Notes: a model not told the origin generated them from the sequence alone. A stretch of 64,000 nt of DNA from Microbacterium pseudoresistens (GCF_013409745.1 NZ_JACCBH010000001.1:62001-126000), one strand, 5' to 3'; counted from the stretch's first letter, positions 8,747-17,602 are shown. Numbers and translations: made by a program.

Positions 8747-9649
8747 GTGCACCCGGACCAGCTCGCACTCGATCAGGAGACAGCCGCGGCACTGATCCGG
8801 TCGGTGCTGCCCGGGACGTCGCTCCGCGACGTGCGCGCCTTGTCCACGACGGGAACGGAGAATGCGCTGTTCCGCATCGGCGCCGACCTCGTCGCGCGCT
8901 TTCCGCTGCGGCCCGCCGAAGAGGATGCGGTGCGTCGAGAAGCCGACGCGCTGAACGCGTTCGCGGCACGATGCCCCGTGAACGCGCCTCGGGGCGTCGC
9001 GGTGGGCGCACCGTCCGACGCGTACCCCTCATGGTGGTCGGTGCAGACCTGGGTGGAGGGCGAGCATCCCGAAGGGACCGGGCCCGAGCCTCTTCTCGCC
9101 GACGATCTGGCCGATCTCATCGTCGCATTGCGCGCAGTCGACACCGGCGGCCGAGTGTTCGACCGACGCGGCCGCGGCGGCACTCTGCCCACCCACGACG
9201 AGTGGGTGGGCGAATGTCTGGCACAGAGCACTGGCCTGTTCGACGTCGGGCATGCGCGGGCGCTGTGGGAGGTGCTGCGCACGCTGCCGGATCCGACTCA
9301 CGACGCGATGTCGCACCGCGACCTGACGCCGTTCAATCTGCTCGTCTCAGGACAGTCCGGCAGGCATCGTCTGGCGGGCGTCCTCGACGGCGGTGCATTC
9401 GGCCCTGCGGATCCGGCGCTCGACCTGGTCGCCGCCTGGCATCTGTTCGAGGCGGGCGATCGCCGGCGGCTCCGCACGCGCCTGGGCTCCGATGACCGGG
9501 AGTGGCGTCGCGGCGCGGCGTGGGCGTTGCAGCAGGCGCTCGGGCTGGGCTGGTATTACGCCAAGACGAACCCGCCGATGTCGCAGCTGGGACTGCGCAC
9601 GATGGGCCGACTGCTCACCGATCCCGAGTTGAGGAGGCTGACGGCATGA
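8747..9649 (+). CDS. aminoglycoside phosphotransferase-family kinase
   Basis: 300 residues with the APH/choline kinase fold. Seen: TTGTENALFRIGADLVARFPLR (nucleotide-binding lobe), the catalytic loop SHRDLTPFNLLV (HxDxxxxN) and LDGGAFGPADPALDL (second metal Asp). The family phosphorylates antibiotics, small alcohols or amino-sugar metabolites; nothing in the sequence fixes the substrate, and a housekeeping role next to pepP is more likely than resistance. The GTG start lies 9 nt after pepP; the stop overlaps the next start (ATGA). Confidence 0.85.
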   Translation: MHPDQLALDQETAAALIRSVLPGTSLRDVRALSTTGTENALFRIGADLVARFPLRPAEEDAVRREADALNAFAARCPVNAPRGVAVGAPSDAYPSWWSVQTWVEGEHPEGTGPEPLLADDLADLIVALRAVDTGGRVFDRRGRGGTLPTHDEWVGECLAQSTGLFDVGHARALWEVLRTLPDPTHDAMSHRDLTPFNLLVSGQSGRHRLAGVLDGGAFGPADPALDLVAAWHLFEAGDRRRLRTRLGSDDREWRRGAAWALQQALGLGWYYAKTNPPMSQLGLRTMGRLLTDPELRRLTA

Positions 9650-10254
9650 GGCCCCGCGCAATCACACGTGCCGGCCTGGCATCGGTCGTCGCGGCCGTCG
9701 GTCTCGTCGCCTGGGCCGAGTGGGTCGATGCGCGCAGCAGCCGGCGGATGCTCGGCACCGGCGCACGAGGGCGTCACGACGCGCTGCGGAGGGAGGCGGT
9801 CGTCGTGCTCGGGTACGGCAACCGCGGACCGCGGGCGAACCTCATCAATCGCTTCCGCGTGCGGGCCGGTCTCCGCTCGATCGATCCGGCTGCCGAGAGC
9901 ACCCTCGTGCTGTGCGGCGGCACCGTCGAGGGCCCGGAGCCGGAGGCCGTGATCCTCGCACGCTTCGCCCGCGACGAGTGCGGCTACACCGGAGCGCTCG
10001 TGCTCGAAACGGAGAGCCGGTCGACGTGGCAGAACATCCGCAACGCGATCCCCCTCATCGAGGATGCCGACGCGATCAAGATCGTCTCCAACGCGCCGCA
10101 CGCCCTCGTCGGCCGCGAGTATCTGCACCGGTTGCGCCCCGACCTCGCCGCACGCCTTGTCGCCGGCGAAGAGCACCGCCTCGGCGAGGTCGTTCCGATC
10201 AAGATCGTCGCGGCCCTGCGGATGCTGTGGTTCCGCCTGAGATCGCGGGACTGA
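9646..10254 (+). CDS. YdcF/SanA-like DUF218 envelope protein
   Basis: 202 residues. One N-terminal membrane segment (AITRAGLASVVAAVGLVAW) then a DUF218 domain with VVVLGYGNRG, VLCGGTV, LETESRSTWQN and SNAPHALVGREYLHRL. DUF218 proteins are implicated in envelope integrity and peptidoglycan-lipid metabolism in enterobacteria; the reaction is not established. The ATG overlaps the kinase stop by 4 nt, so pepP, the kinase and this gene form an operon. Confidence 0.8.
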   Translation: MRPRAITRAGLASVVAAVGLVAWAEWVDARSSRRMLGTGARGRHDALRREAVVVLGYGNRGPRANLINRFRVRAGLRSIDPAAESTLVLCGGTVEGPEPEAVILARFARDECGYTGALVLETESRSTWQNIRNAIPLIEDADAIKIVSNAPHALVGREYLHRLRPDLAARLVAGEEHRLGEVVPIKIVAALRMLWFRLRSRD

Positions 10255-10293
10255 GAAGTCTCTCGCTTCCGTCGGCCCATTCACCCTCGGCCT

Positions 10294-10989
10294 TCAACCG
10301 ACGACGTCGCGGATGAAGGACGAGACCGTCGGCGCGAGAGACGCGCCGACCTCGGCGGGCGGGCGCTTTGCCCCCTTCACCTCGAACGAGTGCCCGCCGC
10401 CCTCGAACCATTCGATCCGGGCATCCTGGCACGACGCCACCGCGTCTTCGAACTGCGACAGCGGCTGGATGAACGGGTCGTCGGTGCCCTCGACGAACAG
10501 CTGCGGCACCGCGACGACCGGGAGGTGCTCTACGCGCGGCTTCTCGGGCTTTCCGGGGGGATGCAGCGGGTAGCCGAGGTACACGAGCGCATCGACGGGC
10601 ATGCCCTCGGCCACGGCCATCGACGCCATCCGGCCGCCGTACGACTTGCCGCAGGCGATCACCCGCCCCGCACTGCGCTCGCGGATCGACTCGATCACCG
10701 CCCGCCAGGCGAGCACGGCGTGTGCCGCGGGCCCGGGCATGCGACGCCCGGCTTCCGCATAGGGGAAGTTGAACCGGAGCGTGGCGAAGCCCTCCGCGCG
10801 CAGTGCGGCGGCGAAGCCCGCGAGGAACGGATGATCCATGCGCGCCCCCGCGCCGTGCGCGACCGCGACGACGGACGCGGACGCGTCGCCGCCGGAAGGC
10901 GCGCCGAACACAGCAGACACCTCGACGGCGCCGGCCGGCAGCGGAACGCGAACAGTCAGCAGCTCTTCGTCGGTCGCAGGAGACTTCAT
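10294..10989 (-). CDS. alpha/beta hydrolase of the dienelactone hydrolase/KANL3-Tex30 type
   Basis: 231 residues. AVAHGAGARMDHPFL (oxyanion region), nucleophile elbow ACGKSYGGRMAS (GxSxG, Ser near 126), acid in FVEGTDDPFIQP and catalytic His in EGGGHSFEV give a complete triad. The GAGA and GKSYGGR blocks match a hydrolase subfamily widespread in bacteria with undefined substrates. It starts 10 nt after the stop of the upstream general stress protein gene and is probably co-transcribed with it. Confidence 0.85.
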   Translation of the reverse strand: MKSPATDEELLTVRVPLPAGAVEVSAVFGAPSGGDASASVVAVAHGAGARMDHPFLAGFAAALRAEGFATLRFNFPYAEAGRRMPGPAAHAVLAWRAVIESIRERSAGRVIACGKSYGGRMASMAVAEGMPVDALVYLGYPLHPPGKPEKPRVEHLPVVAVPQLFVEGTDDPFIQPLSQFEDAVASCQDARIEWFEGGGHSFEVKGAKRPPAEVGASLAPTVSSFIRDVVG

Positions 10990-10999
10990 GCGACCGAGC

Positions 11000-11896
11000 T
11001 CACGCGCGCGAGGAGGACTCGCCGTCGGCGTGCGGCCCGTCGGCGCCGGACGATGCATCGCCTGTCGACGCGTCACCGCTCGACGGTGCGTCAGCCGTTC
11101 CCCCGTCGGCCGAGGGCTTCCCCGTCGCGGGTTCTTCACGCGCCGGCTCTTCGGAGACGTCGGCGGCAGGAGCCGTCGCCGCCGCTTCCGCAGCCGGGAT
11201 CGTCGGCGGAGGCGGCGGTGCCGCAGGCACGCGCTCGCCGTAGCGCGGCGGTTCGGTATCGCTCGACGCCGCGGCCGGTGCCGTCGCACCATCGGTCCGA
11301 GCCTGTGCTGTCGCGCCATCGGTCCTGGCCTGTGTCGGCGCGCCCGCTGCCTGCGTCGATCCGGCGGGAAGACGCTCACCGTACCGGGGCGGCTCGTCAT
11401 CGGCGGGGACCGGGCGCGCGGCCGGCGGTGGCGCCGTGCGGCCCAGCGCCTGACGCGCCTTCGACAGCGAGCTCGGCATCACCGTCACCTCGTAGTGGTC
11501 GGCGGAGAGCTGTGTGACGCTCGCGTAGTCGCGGCGCCGACGCACGATCGCGTATGTGACCAGGCTCATGATCATGCCGACGGCGACGCCGACGAAGAGC
11601 ACACCGACGAACGTCTGAATCGGAGCCGCGGGGTTGCCGAACACGAAGAACGCCGCCAGCAGCAGACCGATGAGCACGCCGTTGATCGCGCCGGAACGCG
11701 CCGCGGCCGCGTAGCCCAGACGGCCCGTGACCCGTTCGATCGTGCGCACGCCGATTCCGACGATCGCGATCTCCCGCGCGGGGATCTCGGCCGTGATGAG
11801 CGTGGACACGAGCTTCTGCGCGGCCTCGTACTCGCGCATCGACGCGATCGTCTCACCGATCTCGTCGGCGCCGGCAGGACGGTTCATCAGGCTCAT
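11000..11896 (-). CDS. general stress protein 17M-like domain protein with repetitive tail
   Basis: 298 residues. The N-terminal 60 residues fit the general stress protein 17M-like domain; two membrane segments follow (VLIGLLLAAFFVFG and FVGVLFVGVAVGMIMSLV). The C-terminal half is disordered, rich in Pro, Ala, Thr and acidic residues, with two copies of PPRYGER(L/V)PA about 55 residues apart and tandem ARTDGATA units. Start ATG 11896 has GACAAT 6 nt upstream, the same spacing as aminopeptidase P. The Pro-rich repeats are likely to vary between strains. Function unknown; the family is linked to general stress response in Bacillus. Confidence 0.75.
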   Translation of the reverse strand: MSLMNRPAGADEIGETIASMREYEAAQKLVSTLITAEIPAREIAIVGIGVRTIERVTGRLGYAAAARSGAINGVLIGLLLAAFFVFGNPAAPIQTFVGVLFVGVAVGMIMSLVTYAIVRRRRDYASVTQLSADHYEVTVMPSSLSKARQALGRTAPPPAARPVPADDEPPRYGERLPAGSTQAAGAPTQARTDGATAQARTDGATAPAAASSDTEPPRYGERVPAAPPPPPTIPAAEAAATAPAADVSEEPAREEPATGKPSADGGTADAPSSGDASTGDASSGADGPHADGESSSRA

Positions 11897-11982
11897 GATG
11901 CCATTGTCCCACGCACGACTCCGGGCCGGCCGGACGCGGCGGGCGGGCCGACATCCGCCGCGTCCTCCCCGGTGCCGGACAC

Positions 11983-11988
11983 TACGCT
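11983..11988 (+). promoter_or_regulatory. -10 TACGCT, 7 nt before start (leaderless type)
   Basis: TACGCT is separated from ATG 11996 by 7 nt, and no Shine-Dalgarno sequence is visible, which fits a leaderless mRNA for the MgtE_N/CBS gene and the operon behind it. Confidence 0.45.
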
Positions 11989-11995
11989 GGGGTAC

Positions 11996-13264
11996 ATGAG
12001 CACACAGCGGGTTTTCGTCGCGCGCCTGGCCGGGTGCGCCGTGTTCGACCCCGCAGGCGACCGGCTCGGAAAAGTCCGGGATGTCGTCGTCGTGTATCGA
12101 AATACCGCCGCGCCGCGCGTGATCGGTCTCGTGTGCGAGATCCCGGGCCGGCGCCAGGTGTTCCTGTCGATCGGGCGGGTCACCTCGATCAGAACGGGCC
12201 AGGTCATCACGACCGGCCTGATGAACGTGCGCCGCTTCAAGCCGCGCAACGGCGAGGTGCGCGTGATGGCGCAACTGATCGGGCGACGCGTGGACTTCAC
12301 CGATGGATCGGGGACGGCGGTCATCGAAGACGTCGCGATCGAGCCCAACCGGCTCGGCGAATGGTCGGTCGGGCAGCTCTTCCTGCGCAAGCCCAAGACG
12401 AGCGCCTCACCGTTCGCGAAAGGACCGACGACGTTCTCCGCGTGGGACGAGGTGCGCGAGCAGCAGCGTCCCGGAGAGGCGCAGTCGGCCGAGCAGCTGG
12501 TGGCGACCTTCTCCGAGCTGCGCCCCGCCGACCTCGCCAACACGCTGCTCGATCTGCCTCAGCAGCGCCGTATCGAGGTGGCCGAGGGGCTTCCCGACGA
12601 GCGCCTCGCCGATGCGCTCGAAGAGATGCCGGAAGACGAGCAGATGCACATCCTCGACCGTCTCGGCGACGAGCGCGCGGCCGACATCCTCGATCAGATG
12701 GAGCCCGACGACGCCGCCGACCTGCTCGCGCAGCTGCCCAAGGGGCGCCTGGAGCAGCTGCTCGGGCTCATGGAGCCCGACGAGGCGCAGGATGTGCGGA
12801 TGCTGCTGCGCTATAGCCCCGACACCGCGGGCGGCCTGATGACGCCCGAGCCGATCGTGCTGTCGGCGGATGCGACCGTCGCCGAGGCGCTCGCGCTCAT
12901 CCGCCGCCACGAGCTGCACCCGGCCCTGGCGGCCGCCGTGTTCCTCACGCTGCCCCCGTTCGAGACGCCCACGGGGCGCCTTCTCGGCGTCGTTCACTTC
13001 CAGCGCATGCTGCGCTACCCGCCGCATGAGCGCCTGGGCGCCATCGTCGACGACTCGCTCGAGCCCGTGCCGGTGACCGCGTCGGCCGCCGAAGTCGCCC
13101 GCATGCTGGCCAGCTACGACCTCGTCTCGCTGCCTGTCGTCGATCAGGCGCATCGCCTGGTGGGGGCGATCAGCGTCGACGACGTGCTCGACTACCTGTT
13201 GCCCGAGGACTGGCGCTCGCACGACGCGGATGAGGATCTTCCCACCGTCGGGGCCGCAGGATGA
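11996..13264 (+). CDS. PRC-barrel + MgtE_N + CBS-pair protein lacking the transport domain
   Basis: 422 residues. The N-terminal 170 residues look like tandem PRC-barrel domains (GDRLGKVRDVVV; IEDVAIEP), then an MgtE N-terminal superhelix (EQLVATFSELRPADLANTLLDL ... DQMEPDDAADLLAQL) and a CBS pair (GLMTPEPIVL; VARMLASYDLVSLPVVD). MgtE proper would continue with five membrane helices; here the protein ends after CBS2, so it cannot be a channel on its own. It is more likely a cytosolic Mg or nucleotide sensor. It overlaps the DUF1003 gene by 4 nt. The same pair occurs in M. tuberculosis (Rv1232c-Rv1231c). Confidence 0.88.
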   Translation: MSTQRVFVARLAGCAVFDPAGDRLGKVRDVVVVYRNTAAPRVIGLVCEIPGRRQVFLSIGRVTSIRTGQVITTGLMNVRRFKPRNGEVRVMAQLIGRRVDFTDGSGTAVIEDVAIEPNRLGEWSVGQLFLRKPKTSASPFAKGPTTFSAWDEVREQQRPGEAQSAEQLVATFSELRPADLANTLLDLPQQRRIEVAEGLPDERLADALEEMPEDEQMHILDRLGDERAADILDQMEPDDAADLLAQLPKGRLEQLLGLMEPDEAQDVRMLLRYSPDTAGGLMTPEPIVLSADATVAEALALIRRHELHPALAAAVFLTLPPFETPTGRLLGVVHFQRMLRYPPHERLGAIVDDSLEPVPVTASAAEVARMLASYDLVSLPVVDQAHRLVGAISVDDVLDYLLPEDWRSHDADEDLPTVGAAG

Positions 13265-13791
13265 TGGCCCGGCAGAACGCGGCGGCCGGCTTCGACGCCC
13301 CCCGTCGCGGAGGGTCGGTGCGGCCGCGCTCGTCGTACTCCCGCGATCGCTTCGGGCGCTTCACCGAGTGGGTGGCACGTGCCATGGGCACCCCGATGTT
13401 CCTCGTGCTGCTCACTGTCTTCTGCGCGCTCTGGCTGGCATGGAACACGATGATGCCGGAGTCGTGGCGCTTCGACAGCGCGGCCAACGGCTTCACCGCG
13501 CTCACCCTCATGCTCTCGCTGCAGGCGTCGTACGCCGCCCCGCTCATCCTGCTCGCGCAGAACAGGCAGGACGACCGCGACCGCGTGCAGATCGAACAGG
13601 ATCGCCAGCGCTCCGAGCGCAACCTCGCCGACACCGAGTACCTCGCTCGCGAGATCGTGGCGCTGCGGATGGCCCTGGAGGAGAGCAACGCCCAGGCCGT
13701 CACCCGTGAGACGCTGCGGCACGAGCTCAAGAGCGCGCTGTCGGAGCTGCACGAGGAGTCGCGCGAGCAGAACGCGCCGGAGCAATCGTGA
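13261..13791 (+). CDS. DUF1003 membrane protein
   Basis: 176 residues with two membrane segments (MFLVLLTVFCALWLAWN and FTALTLMLSLQASYAAPLILL), the ending LAQNRQDDRDR and a charged coiled coil to the C-terminus, all typical of DUF1003. The ATG overlaps the upstream stop, and the stop overlaps the Mrp start (GTGA). Function unknown; constant pairing with the MgtE_N/CBS protein suggests the two form a membrane-sensor complex (inference). Confidence 0.88.
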   Translation: MMARQNAAAGFDAPRRGGSVRPRSSYSRDRFGRFTEWVARAMGTPMFLVLLTVFCALWLAWNTMMPESWRFDSAANGFTALTLMLSLQASYAAPLILLAQNRQDDRDRVQIEQDRQRSERNLADTEYLAREIVALRMALEESNAQAVTRETLRHELKSALSELHEESREQNAPEQS

Positions 13792-14954
13792 CAAGTGCCG
13801 AAGCGCCCTCGGCCGAGGCCGTGCGGCGGGCCGTGGGCGCCGTCGTCGACCCGGAGCTGCGTCGCCCGCTCGCCGAGCTCGACATGCTCCGCGAGATCGC
13901 CGTGACCGACTCGCCCGACGGCCATGTCGCCCGCGTCGGCATCGCTCTGACGATCGTCGGATGCCCGGCTGCGACCCGCATCGAGAACGATGTCCGCGCC
14001 GCCGCGGCATCCGTACCAGGCATCGCCGGCGTCGACGTGCGGGTGGGCGTGATGACCCCGGAGGAGCGCCGTGCCCTCACCGAGAGGCTGCGCGGTGGAC
14101 GCGCCGCGCGCACGCTGCCGTTCGGCCCGGACTCCCTCACCCGCGTGATCGCCGTGACCAGCGGCAAGGGCGGGGTCGGCAAATCATCGGTCACCGCCAA
14201 CCTCGCCGTCGCGCTCGCCGCCCGAGGACTGCGCATCGGCCTGATCGACGCCGATGTGCACGGCTTCTCGATCCCGGCGCTGCTCGGCATGGTGCACGAC
14301 GGCCGCGCCCCTCAGCCCACCCGCATCGACGACCTCATGCTGCCGCCGATCGCCTTCGACGTGAAGACGATCTCCATCGGGATGTTCCTCCGCGACGGAG
14401 AAGCCGTCGTCGCCTGGCGCGGCCCGATGCTGCATCGCACGGTGCAGCAGTTCCTCACCGATGTGCACTTCGGCGACCTCGACATCCTGCTCATCGACAT
14501 GCCCCCTGGGACCGGCGACATCGCCATCTCACTGGGCCAGCTGCTCCCCCATGCCGAGGTCCTCGTCGTGACCACCCCGCAGGAAGCGGCCGCCGAGGTC
14601 GCCATCCGCAGCGGCCTGGTGGCGCGGCAGACGGGCCAGCGCATCATCGGGGTCGTGGAGAACATGACGGCAATGACGATGCCCGATGGCACGATGCTGA
14701 ACCTGTTCGGCGCCGGCGGCGGCGCGGCTGTGGCAGAGGCGCTCACGGCCGCGGCGCCCGACGCGGATCCGGTCGCCGTCCTCGCCTCGATCCCACTCAG
14801 CTCCGCGCTGCGCGTGGGGGGCGACGACGGCGATCCGGTCGTGCTCGCGCATCCCGACGACCCGGCATCACGGGCGATCCAGTCGCTCGCCGATGCCGTG
14901 GAACACCGCGGCCGCGGATTGGCGGGGCGCTCGTTGTCGGTCACCCCGCGCTGA
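13788..14954 (+). CDS. mrp: Mrp/ApbC/NBP35-type Fe-S carrier P-loop ATPase
   Basis: 388 residues: N-terminal MIP18/DUF59 domain (about 8-90), then the deviant Walker A SGKGGVGKSS, DADVHGFS, DMPPGTGD and GVVENM. The CxxC that binds a bridging cluster in E. coli Mrp is absent: the stretch reads MTAMTMPDGTMLNLFG, as is usual in actinobacteria. Role: Fe-S cluster trafficking (family knowledge). Last gene of the MgtE_N-DUF1003-mrp operon; convergent with tatB, 2 nt between stops. Confidence 0.92.
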   Translation: MTSAEAPSAEAVRRAVGAVVDPELRRPLAELDMLREIAVTDSPDGHVARVGIALTIVGCPAATRIENDVRAAAASVPGIAGVDVRVGVMTPEERRALTERLRGGRAARTLPFGPDSLTRVIAVTSGKGGVGKSSVTANLAVALAARGLRIGLIDADVHGFSIPALLGMVHDGRAPQPTRIDDLMLPPIAFDVKTISIGMFLRDGEAVVAWRGPMLHRTVQQFLTDVHFGDLDILLIDMPPGTGDIAISLGQLLPHAEVLVVTTPQEAAAEVAIRSGLVARQTGQRIIGVVENMTAMTMPDGTMLNLFGAGGGAAVAEALTAAAPDADPVAVLASIPLSSALRVGGDDGDPVVLAHPDDPASRAIQSLADAVEHRGRGLAGRSLSVTPR

Positions 14955-14956
14955 GG

Positions 14957-15328
14957 TCAGGTCGCCTCAGGATCGAACGGCGGCGGCTCCTCGGCACTGA
15001 ACTCCTTCGGCGGCGCGGATGCCGGCTTCGCCGCGAGCGCGGCCGGCGCCTTCACCGCGGGCTTCGCCGGTGCCTCCTCGATCAGGGCATCGCGGATAAT
15101 CCGGCGCGGGTCGTACTGGCGGGGGTCGAGCTTGCGCCAGTCGAGCTCGTCGATCTCGGGGCCCACCTCGTCGCGCATGCGCTGCTTGGCGCCGCGCATG
15201 TACTCGCCCGCGTTGCGCACGAAGCGCGCGAACTGCTCCGCATAGCGCGGCAGCTTCTCAGGGCCGATGATGAAAGCGGCGATCACCCCGATCAGCAGCA
15301 GCTTCTCGAAGGTGATGCCGAAGAACAT
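14957..15328 (-). CDS. tatB: Sec-independent protein translocase subunit TatB
   Basis: 123 residues with the TatA/B signature: one N-terminal membrane helix (FEKLLLIGVIAAFIIG), the hinge GPEKLPRYAEQFARFVR and an amphipathic helix, then a disordered Pro/Ala tail. TatB recognises twin-arginine signal peptides together with TatC. The stand-alone position, away from tatA/tatC, is normal in actinobacteria. TAGCCT lies 6 nt before the ATG, a leaderless arrangement. Confidence 0.9.
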   Translation of the reverse strand: MFFGITFEKLLLIGVIAAFIIGPEKLPRYAEQFARFVRNAGEYMRGAKQRMRDEVGPEIDELDWRKLDPRQYDPRRIIRDALIEEAPAKPAVKAPAALAAKPASAPPKEFSAEEPPPFDPEAT

Positions 15329-15438
15329 GTCATAAGGCTACCGCCGCGCCTGCCGTTCTCGCGCACTCCGAACGCTTACTCTGGAGAACGTCTCCCGCGC
15401 CCGCCCTCCCCCACGTGCGGAGAGACCCGGAGAGGATC

Positions 15439-16086
15439 ATGAGCGAGCAGGATGCCAACGCACGCTACGTGCGCGAGGTCGTCGTCGAGCCCGACGCGAT
15501 CGCCCGCGCCCGTGCGCACGCCGTCGAACTCGGCGCCACCCCGCTGAGCGCCGCCATCGGGGCGCAGTGCGCCGTGCTCGCCGCGGCGACCGGAGCCAGG
15601 AGCATGGTCGAGATCGGCACGGGCGCCGGGGTCTCGGGTCTGTGGCTGCTGCGCGGCGCACCGAAGGCCGTGCTCACCTCGATCGACAACGAGCCCGAGC
15701 ACCTCGCCGCCGCCCGCACGGCATTCCACGACGCGGGCATCGCTCCGACGCGCGCGCGGTTCATCACCGGCCGCGCCGCCGATGTGCTGCCGAGGATGAA
15801 CGAGGCCGCCTACGACATCGTGCTCGTCGACGCCGATCCGGAGAACGTCATCGAGTACGTCGAGCACGGTCTGCGCCTGGTCCGCACCGGCGGCACCGTG
15901 CTGGTGCCCCGCGTGCTCGCCGGAGGCCGGGTGGCCGACCCCGTGCAGCGCGACGCCGTCACGGCGGCGTACCGCTCCCTCATCCAGGAGACCCAGCGGT
16001 CGACGGCGGTGCTCGTCGCACTGTCGTCGACCGGCGAGGGTCTGCTGCAGCTGACCAGCATCGCCGACGCCTCCGACGGAACGTAG
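15439..16086 (+). CDS. class I SAM-dependent O-methyltransferase
   Basis: 215 residues of the Methyltransf_3 (catechol/caffeoyl-CoA O-methyltransferase) type: MVEIGTGAGVSGLWLL (SAM loop), TSIDNEPEHLAAAR, DIVLVDADPENVIEYVEH (metal and SAM site) and GGTVLVPRVLAGGRV. ATG 15439 has GGAGAGG upstream; an in-frame start at 15415 adds eight poor residues. It is homologous in position to M. tuberculosis Rv1220c, but the sigE-rseA-htrA genes that separate that gene from tatB there are missing here. Substrate unknown. Confidence 0.85.
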   Translation: MSEQDANARYVREVVVEPDAIARARAHAVELGATPLSAAIGAQCAVLAAATGARSMVEIGTGAGVSGLWLLRGAPKAVLTSIDNEPEHLAAARTAFHDAGIAPTRARFITGRAADVLPRMNEAAYDIVLVDADPENVIEYVEHGLRLVRTGGTVLVPRVLAGGRVADPVQRDAVTAAYRSLIQETQRSTAVLVALSSTGEGLLQLTSIADASDGT

Positions 16087-16095
16087 ACGTGTGGA

Positions 16096-16124
16096 GGGGC
16101 TGCGGTTCGGCGAACCGCAGCCCC
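16096..16124. terminator. strong bidirectional hairpin between convergent genes
   Basis: A perfect 13-bp stem (GGGGCTGCGGTTC / GAACCGCAGCCCC) closes a GGC loop, between the stops of the O-methyltransferase and DUF3117 genes. The T-tract is poor on both sides, as is common in high-GC actinobacteria. Confidence 0.8.
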
Positions 16125-16144
16125 TTCGTACTTCATTCGGCGTG

Positions 16145-16318
16145 TCAGGCCGCGTCGACGACGGCACCCAGCACGTCGTGAAGCTCCTTCGCCTCGGCGT
16201 CGTTCACGGAGACGACCAGTCGGCCGCCGCCCTCGAGGGGAACACGGACGATGATCAGCCGCCCCTCCTTCACGGCCTCCATGGGTCCGTCGCCGGTCCT
16301 CGGCTTCATCGCTGCCAT
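16145..16318 (-). CDS. DUF3117 small conserved protein
   Basis: Fifty-seven residues (MAAMKPRTGDGPMEAV...), near-identical in style to the DUF3117 family present in almost all actinobacteria (M. tuberculosis Rv1211). No known activity; the regular alternation IIVRVPLEGGGRLVVSV suggests a small beta-rich fold. Start ATG 16318 follows AAGGGAG at good spacing. Its promoter is one of the best in the window. Confidence 0.93.
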   Translation of the reverse strand: MAAMKPRTGDGPMEAVKEGRLIIVRVPLEGGGRLVVSVNDAEAKELHDVLGAVVDAA

Positions 16319-16353
16319 CGCGGTGCTCCCTTTCCTCGGTGGTCTCCCCCACC

Positions 16354-16359
16354 ATTGTA
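16354..16359 (-). promoter_or_regulatory. -10 TACAAT for DUF3117
   Basis: Read on the minus strand, TACAAT within TATACAAT is near consensus, about 35 nt before the start. The leader can form a small GGTGG/CCACC hairpin (16338-16353). Confidence 0.6.
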
Positions 16360-16392
16360 TAGAGGCGCGGGGGTCACTCGTCGCGGGCGGTG

Positions 16393-17601
16393 TCAGGGCA
16401 CCCGCCAGAACGTGTCTCCCATGGCGTAGACGTTCCAGATCCAGAGCCACTGCAGAGCCAGTCCGAGCGCGAGCACGCCGACGCGCAGCATCCGCGTCGC
16501 ACGCGCGCTCCCCCGCGGCGCGGCCACCGCTCCCCAGAGCGGGCTCAGCGGAACCAGCAGGCGCAGCGTGGAGGACTGCGGGAAGAACACGGCCAGCAGG
16601 TACAGGGCGTAACTCGCCGACCACAGTCGCAGCTCGGGCCCGAGCCGCCGCACGCCCGGACCGCGCAAGAGCACCCCGCCGAACCCGGCCACGAGCAGCA
16701 CCAGCACGACCACGCCCAGCCACGGCGGCAGGCCCCAGAAGGCGAACCAGAACTGCGCGGCCGAGACCCAGCCTTCGAAGGGCAGGAACCCGGTCGTCTC
16801 ACCCGTGCTCCAGTTGCGCCGCCACGCCAGCTCGGTCTCCAGGTACGCCCCGGGATCGCCCGTGACGATCCCGGCGATGACCTGCCAGGCGAAGCCGACC
16901 GCGACGGCGAGTGCACCCAGCGCGAAGAAGTGAACGATCTCCCGGCTCGAGAGCGGGTCGGTTCGGCGACGCCACCAGCGCAGCGCGAGGACGAGCCCCA
17001 GCATCAGGGCGAAGGCGAGCACTCCCGGTCGCACGAACCCCATGACGGGGATGATCGCGTAGAGCAGCCCGTACCGGCGTCGGACGAGCGCGTCGAGGCC
17101 GAGGAAGAGCAGCAGCAGGAAGGCCGATTCCGCATAGCCCACTTGGAAAAGGGCGCCCAGAGGGCCGGCGGCGAAGAAGACGACCGCCCAGAACGCCGCG
17201 ATGCGGCCGGTCCGCGGCGCGAGCAGTCGGAACAGCACGAGGCAGGCGAGGTAGCCGCACAGCAGCGACACGATCACGGCGCCCACACCCCAGCTGCCGA
17301 AGAGCGATCCCACGGCGTTCGATGCCCAGGCGTACAGCGGCATGAACGCCCAGGCGTTCTCCCCCACGCCCTGCGCCGTCGTCGGCAGGGTGCTCGGATA
17401 GCCGTTCACGGCGATGTACCAGTACCACTGGGCGTCCCATCCGAGCGAGAGATCCCCGACCGTCGCCGCGGCGCCGAACCGCGAGCCCGCCGTGGATGCC
17501 GACGCCGCGGCGACCAGCATCAGCGCCGTGACCGCCCGTGCGGTCACGTACACGAGCGCGATCGACAGGGCGCGGGGCATCCGCACGAGCGCGCGTGTCA
17601 T
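16393..17601 (-). CDS. GT-C mannosyltransferase (PIG-V-like), integral membrane
   Basis: 402 residues with about ten membrane segments. The first extracytoplasmic loop carries WDAQWYWYIAVNGYP, where an Asp in this place is the catalytic base of GT-C enzymes using polyprenyl-phosphate sugars; PLYAW, GYAESAFLLLLFLGL and GFVRPGVLA match PIG-V/mannosyltransferase family proteins of actinobacteria. Probable role: mannosylation of a cell-envelope lipid or glycan on the outer face of the membrane (inference). It ends the dapE-side strand: its start is 1 nt from the dapE stop, so the two are co-transcribed. Confidence 0.8.
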   Translation of the reverse strand: MTRALVRMPRALSIALVYVTARAVTALMLVAAASASTAGSRFGAAATVGDLSLGWDAQWYWYIAVNGYPSTLPTTAQGVGENAWAFMPLYAWASNAVGSLFGSWGVGAVIVSLLCGYLACLVLFRLLAPRTGRIAAFWAVVFFAAGPLGALFQVGYAESAFLLLLFLGLDALVRRRYGLLYAIIPVMGFVRPGVLAFALMLGLVLALRWWRRRTDPLSSREIVHFFALGALAVAVGFAWQVIAGIVTGDPGAYLETELAWRRNWSTGETTGFLPFEGWVSAAQFWFAFWGLPPWLGVVVLVLLVAGFGGVLLRGPGVRRLGPELRLWSASYALYLLAVFFPQSSTLRLLVPLSPLWGAVAAPRGSARATRMLRVGVLALGLALQWLWIWNVYAMGDTFWRVP

Positions 17602-17602
17602 C

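Noticed and set aside
7193..8752. 519-codon minus-strand frame opposite aminopeptidase P
   Set aside because: Composition bias of the complementary frame; the plus strand has a complete metallopeptidase with all metal ligands.
8747..9649. Antibiotic-resistance call for the APH-fold kinase
   Set aside because: Only fold motifs are visible; context is housekeeping and nothing shows an antibiotic substrate.
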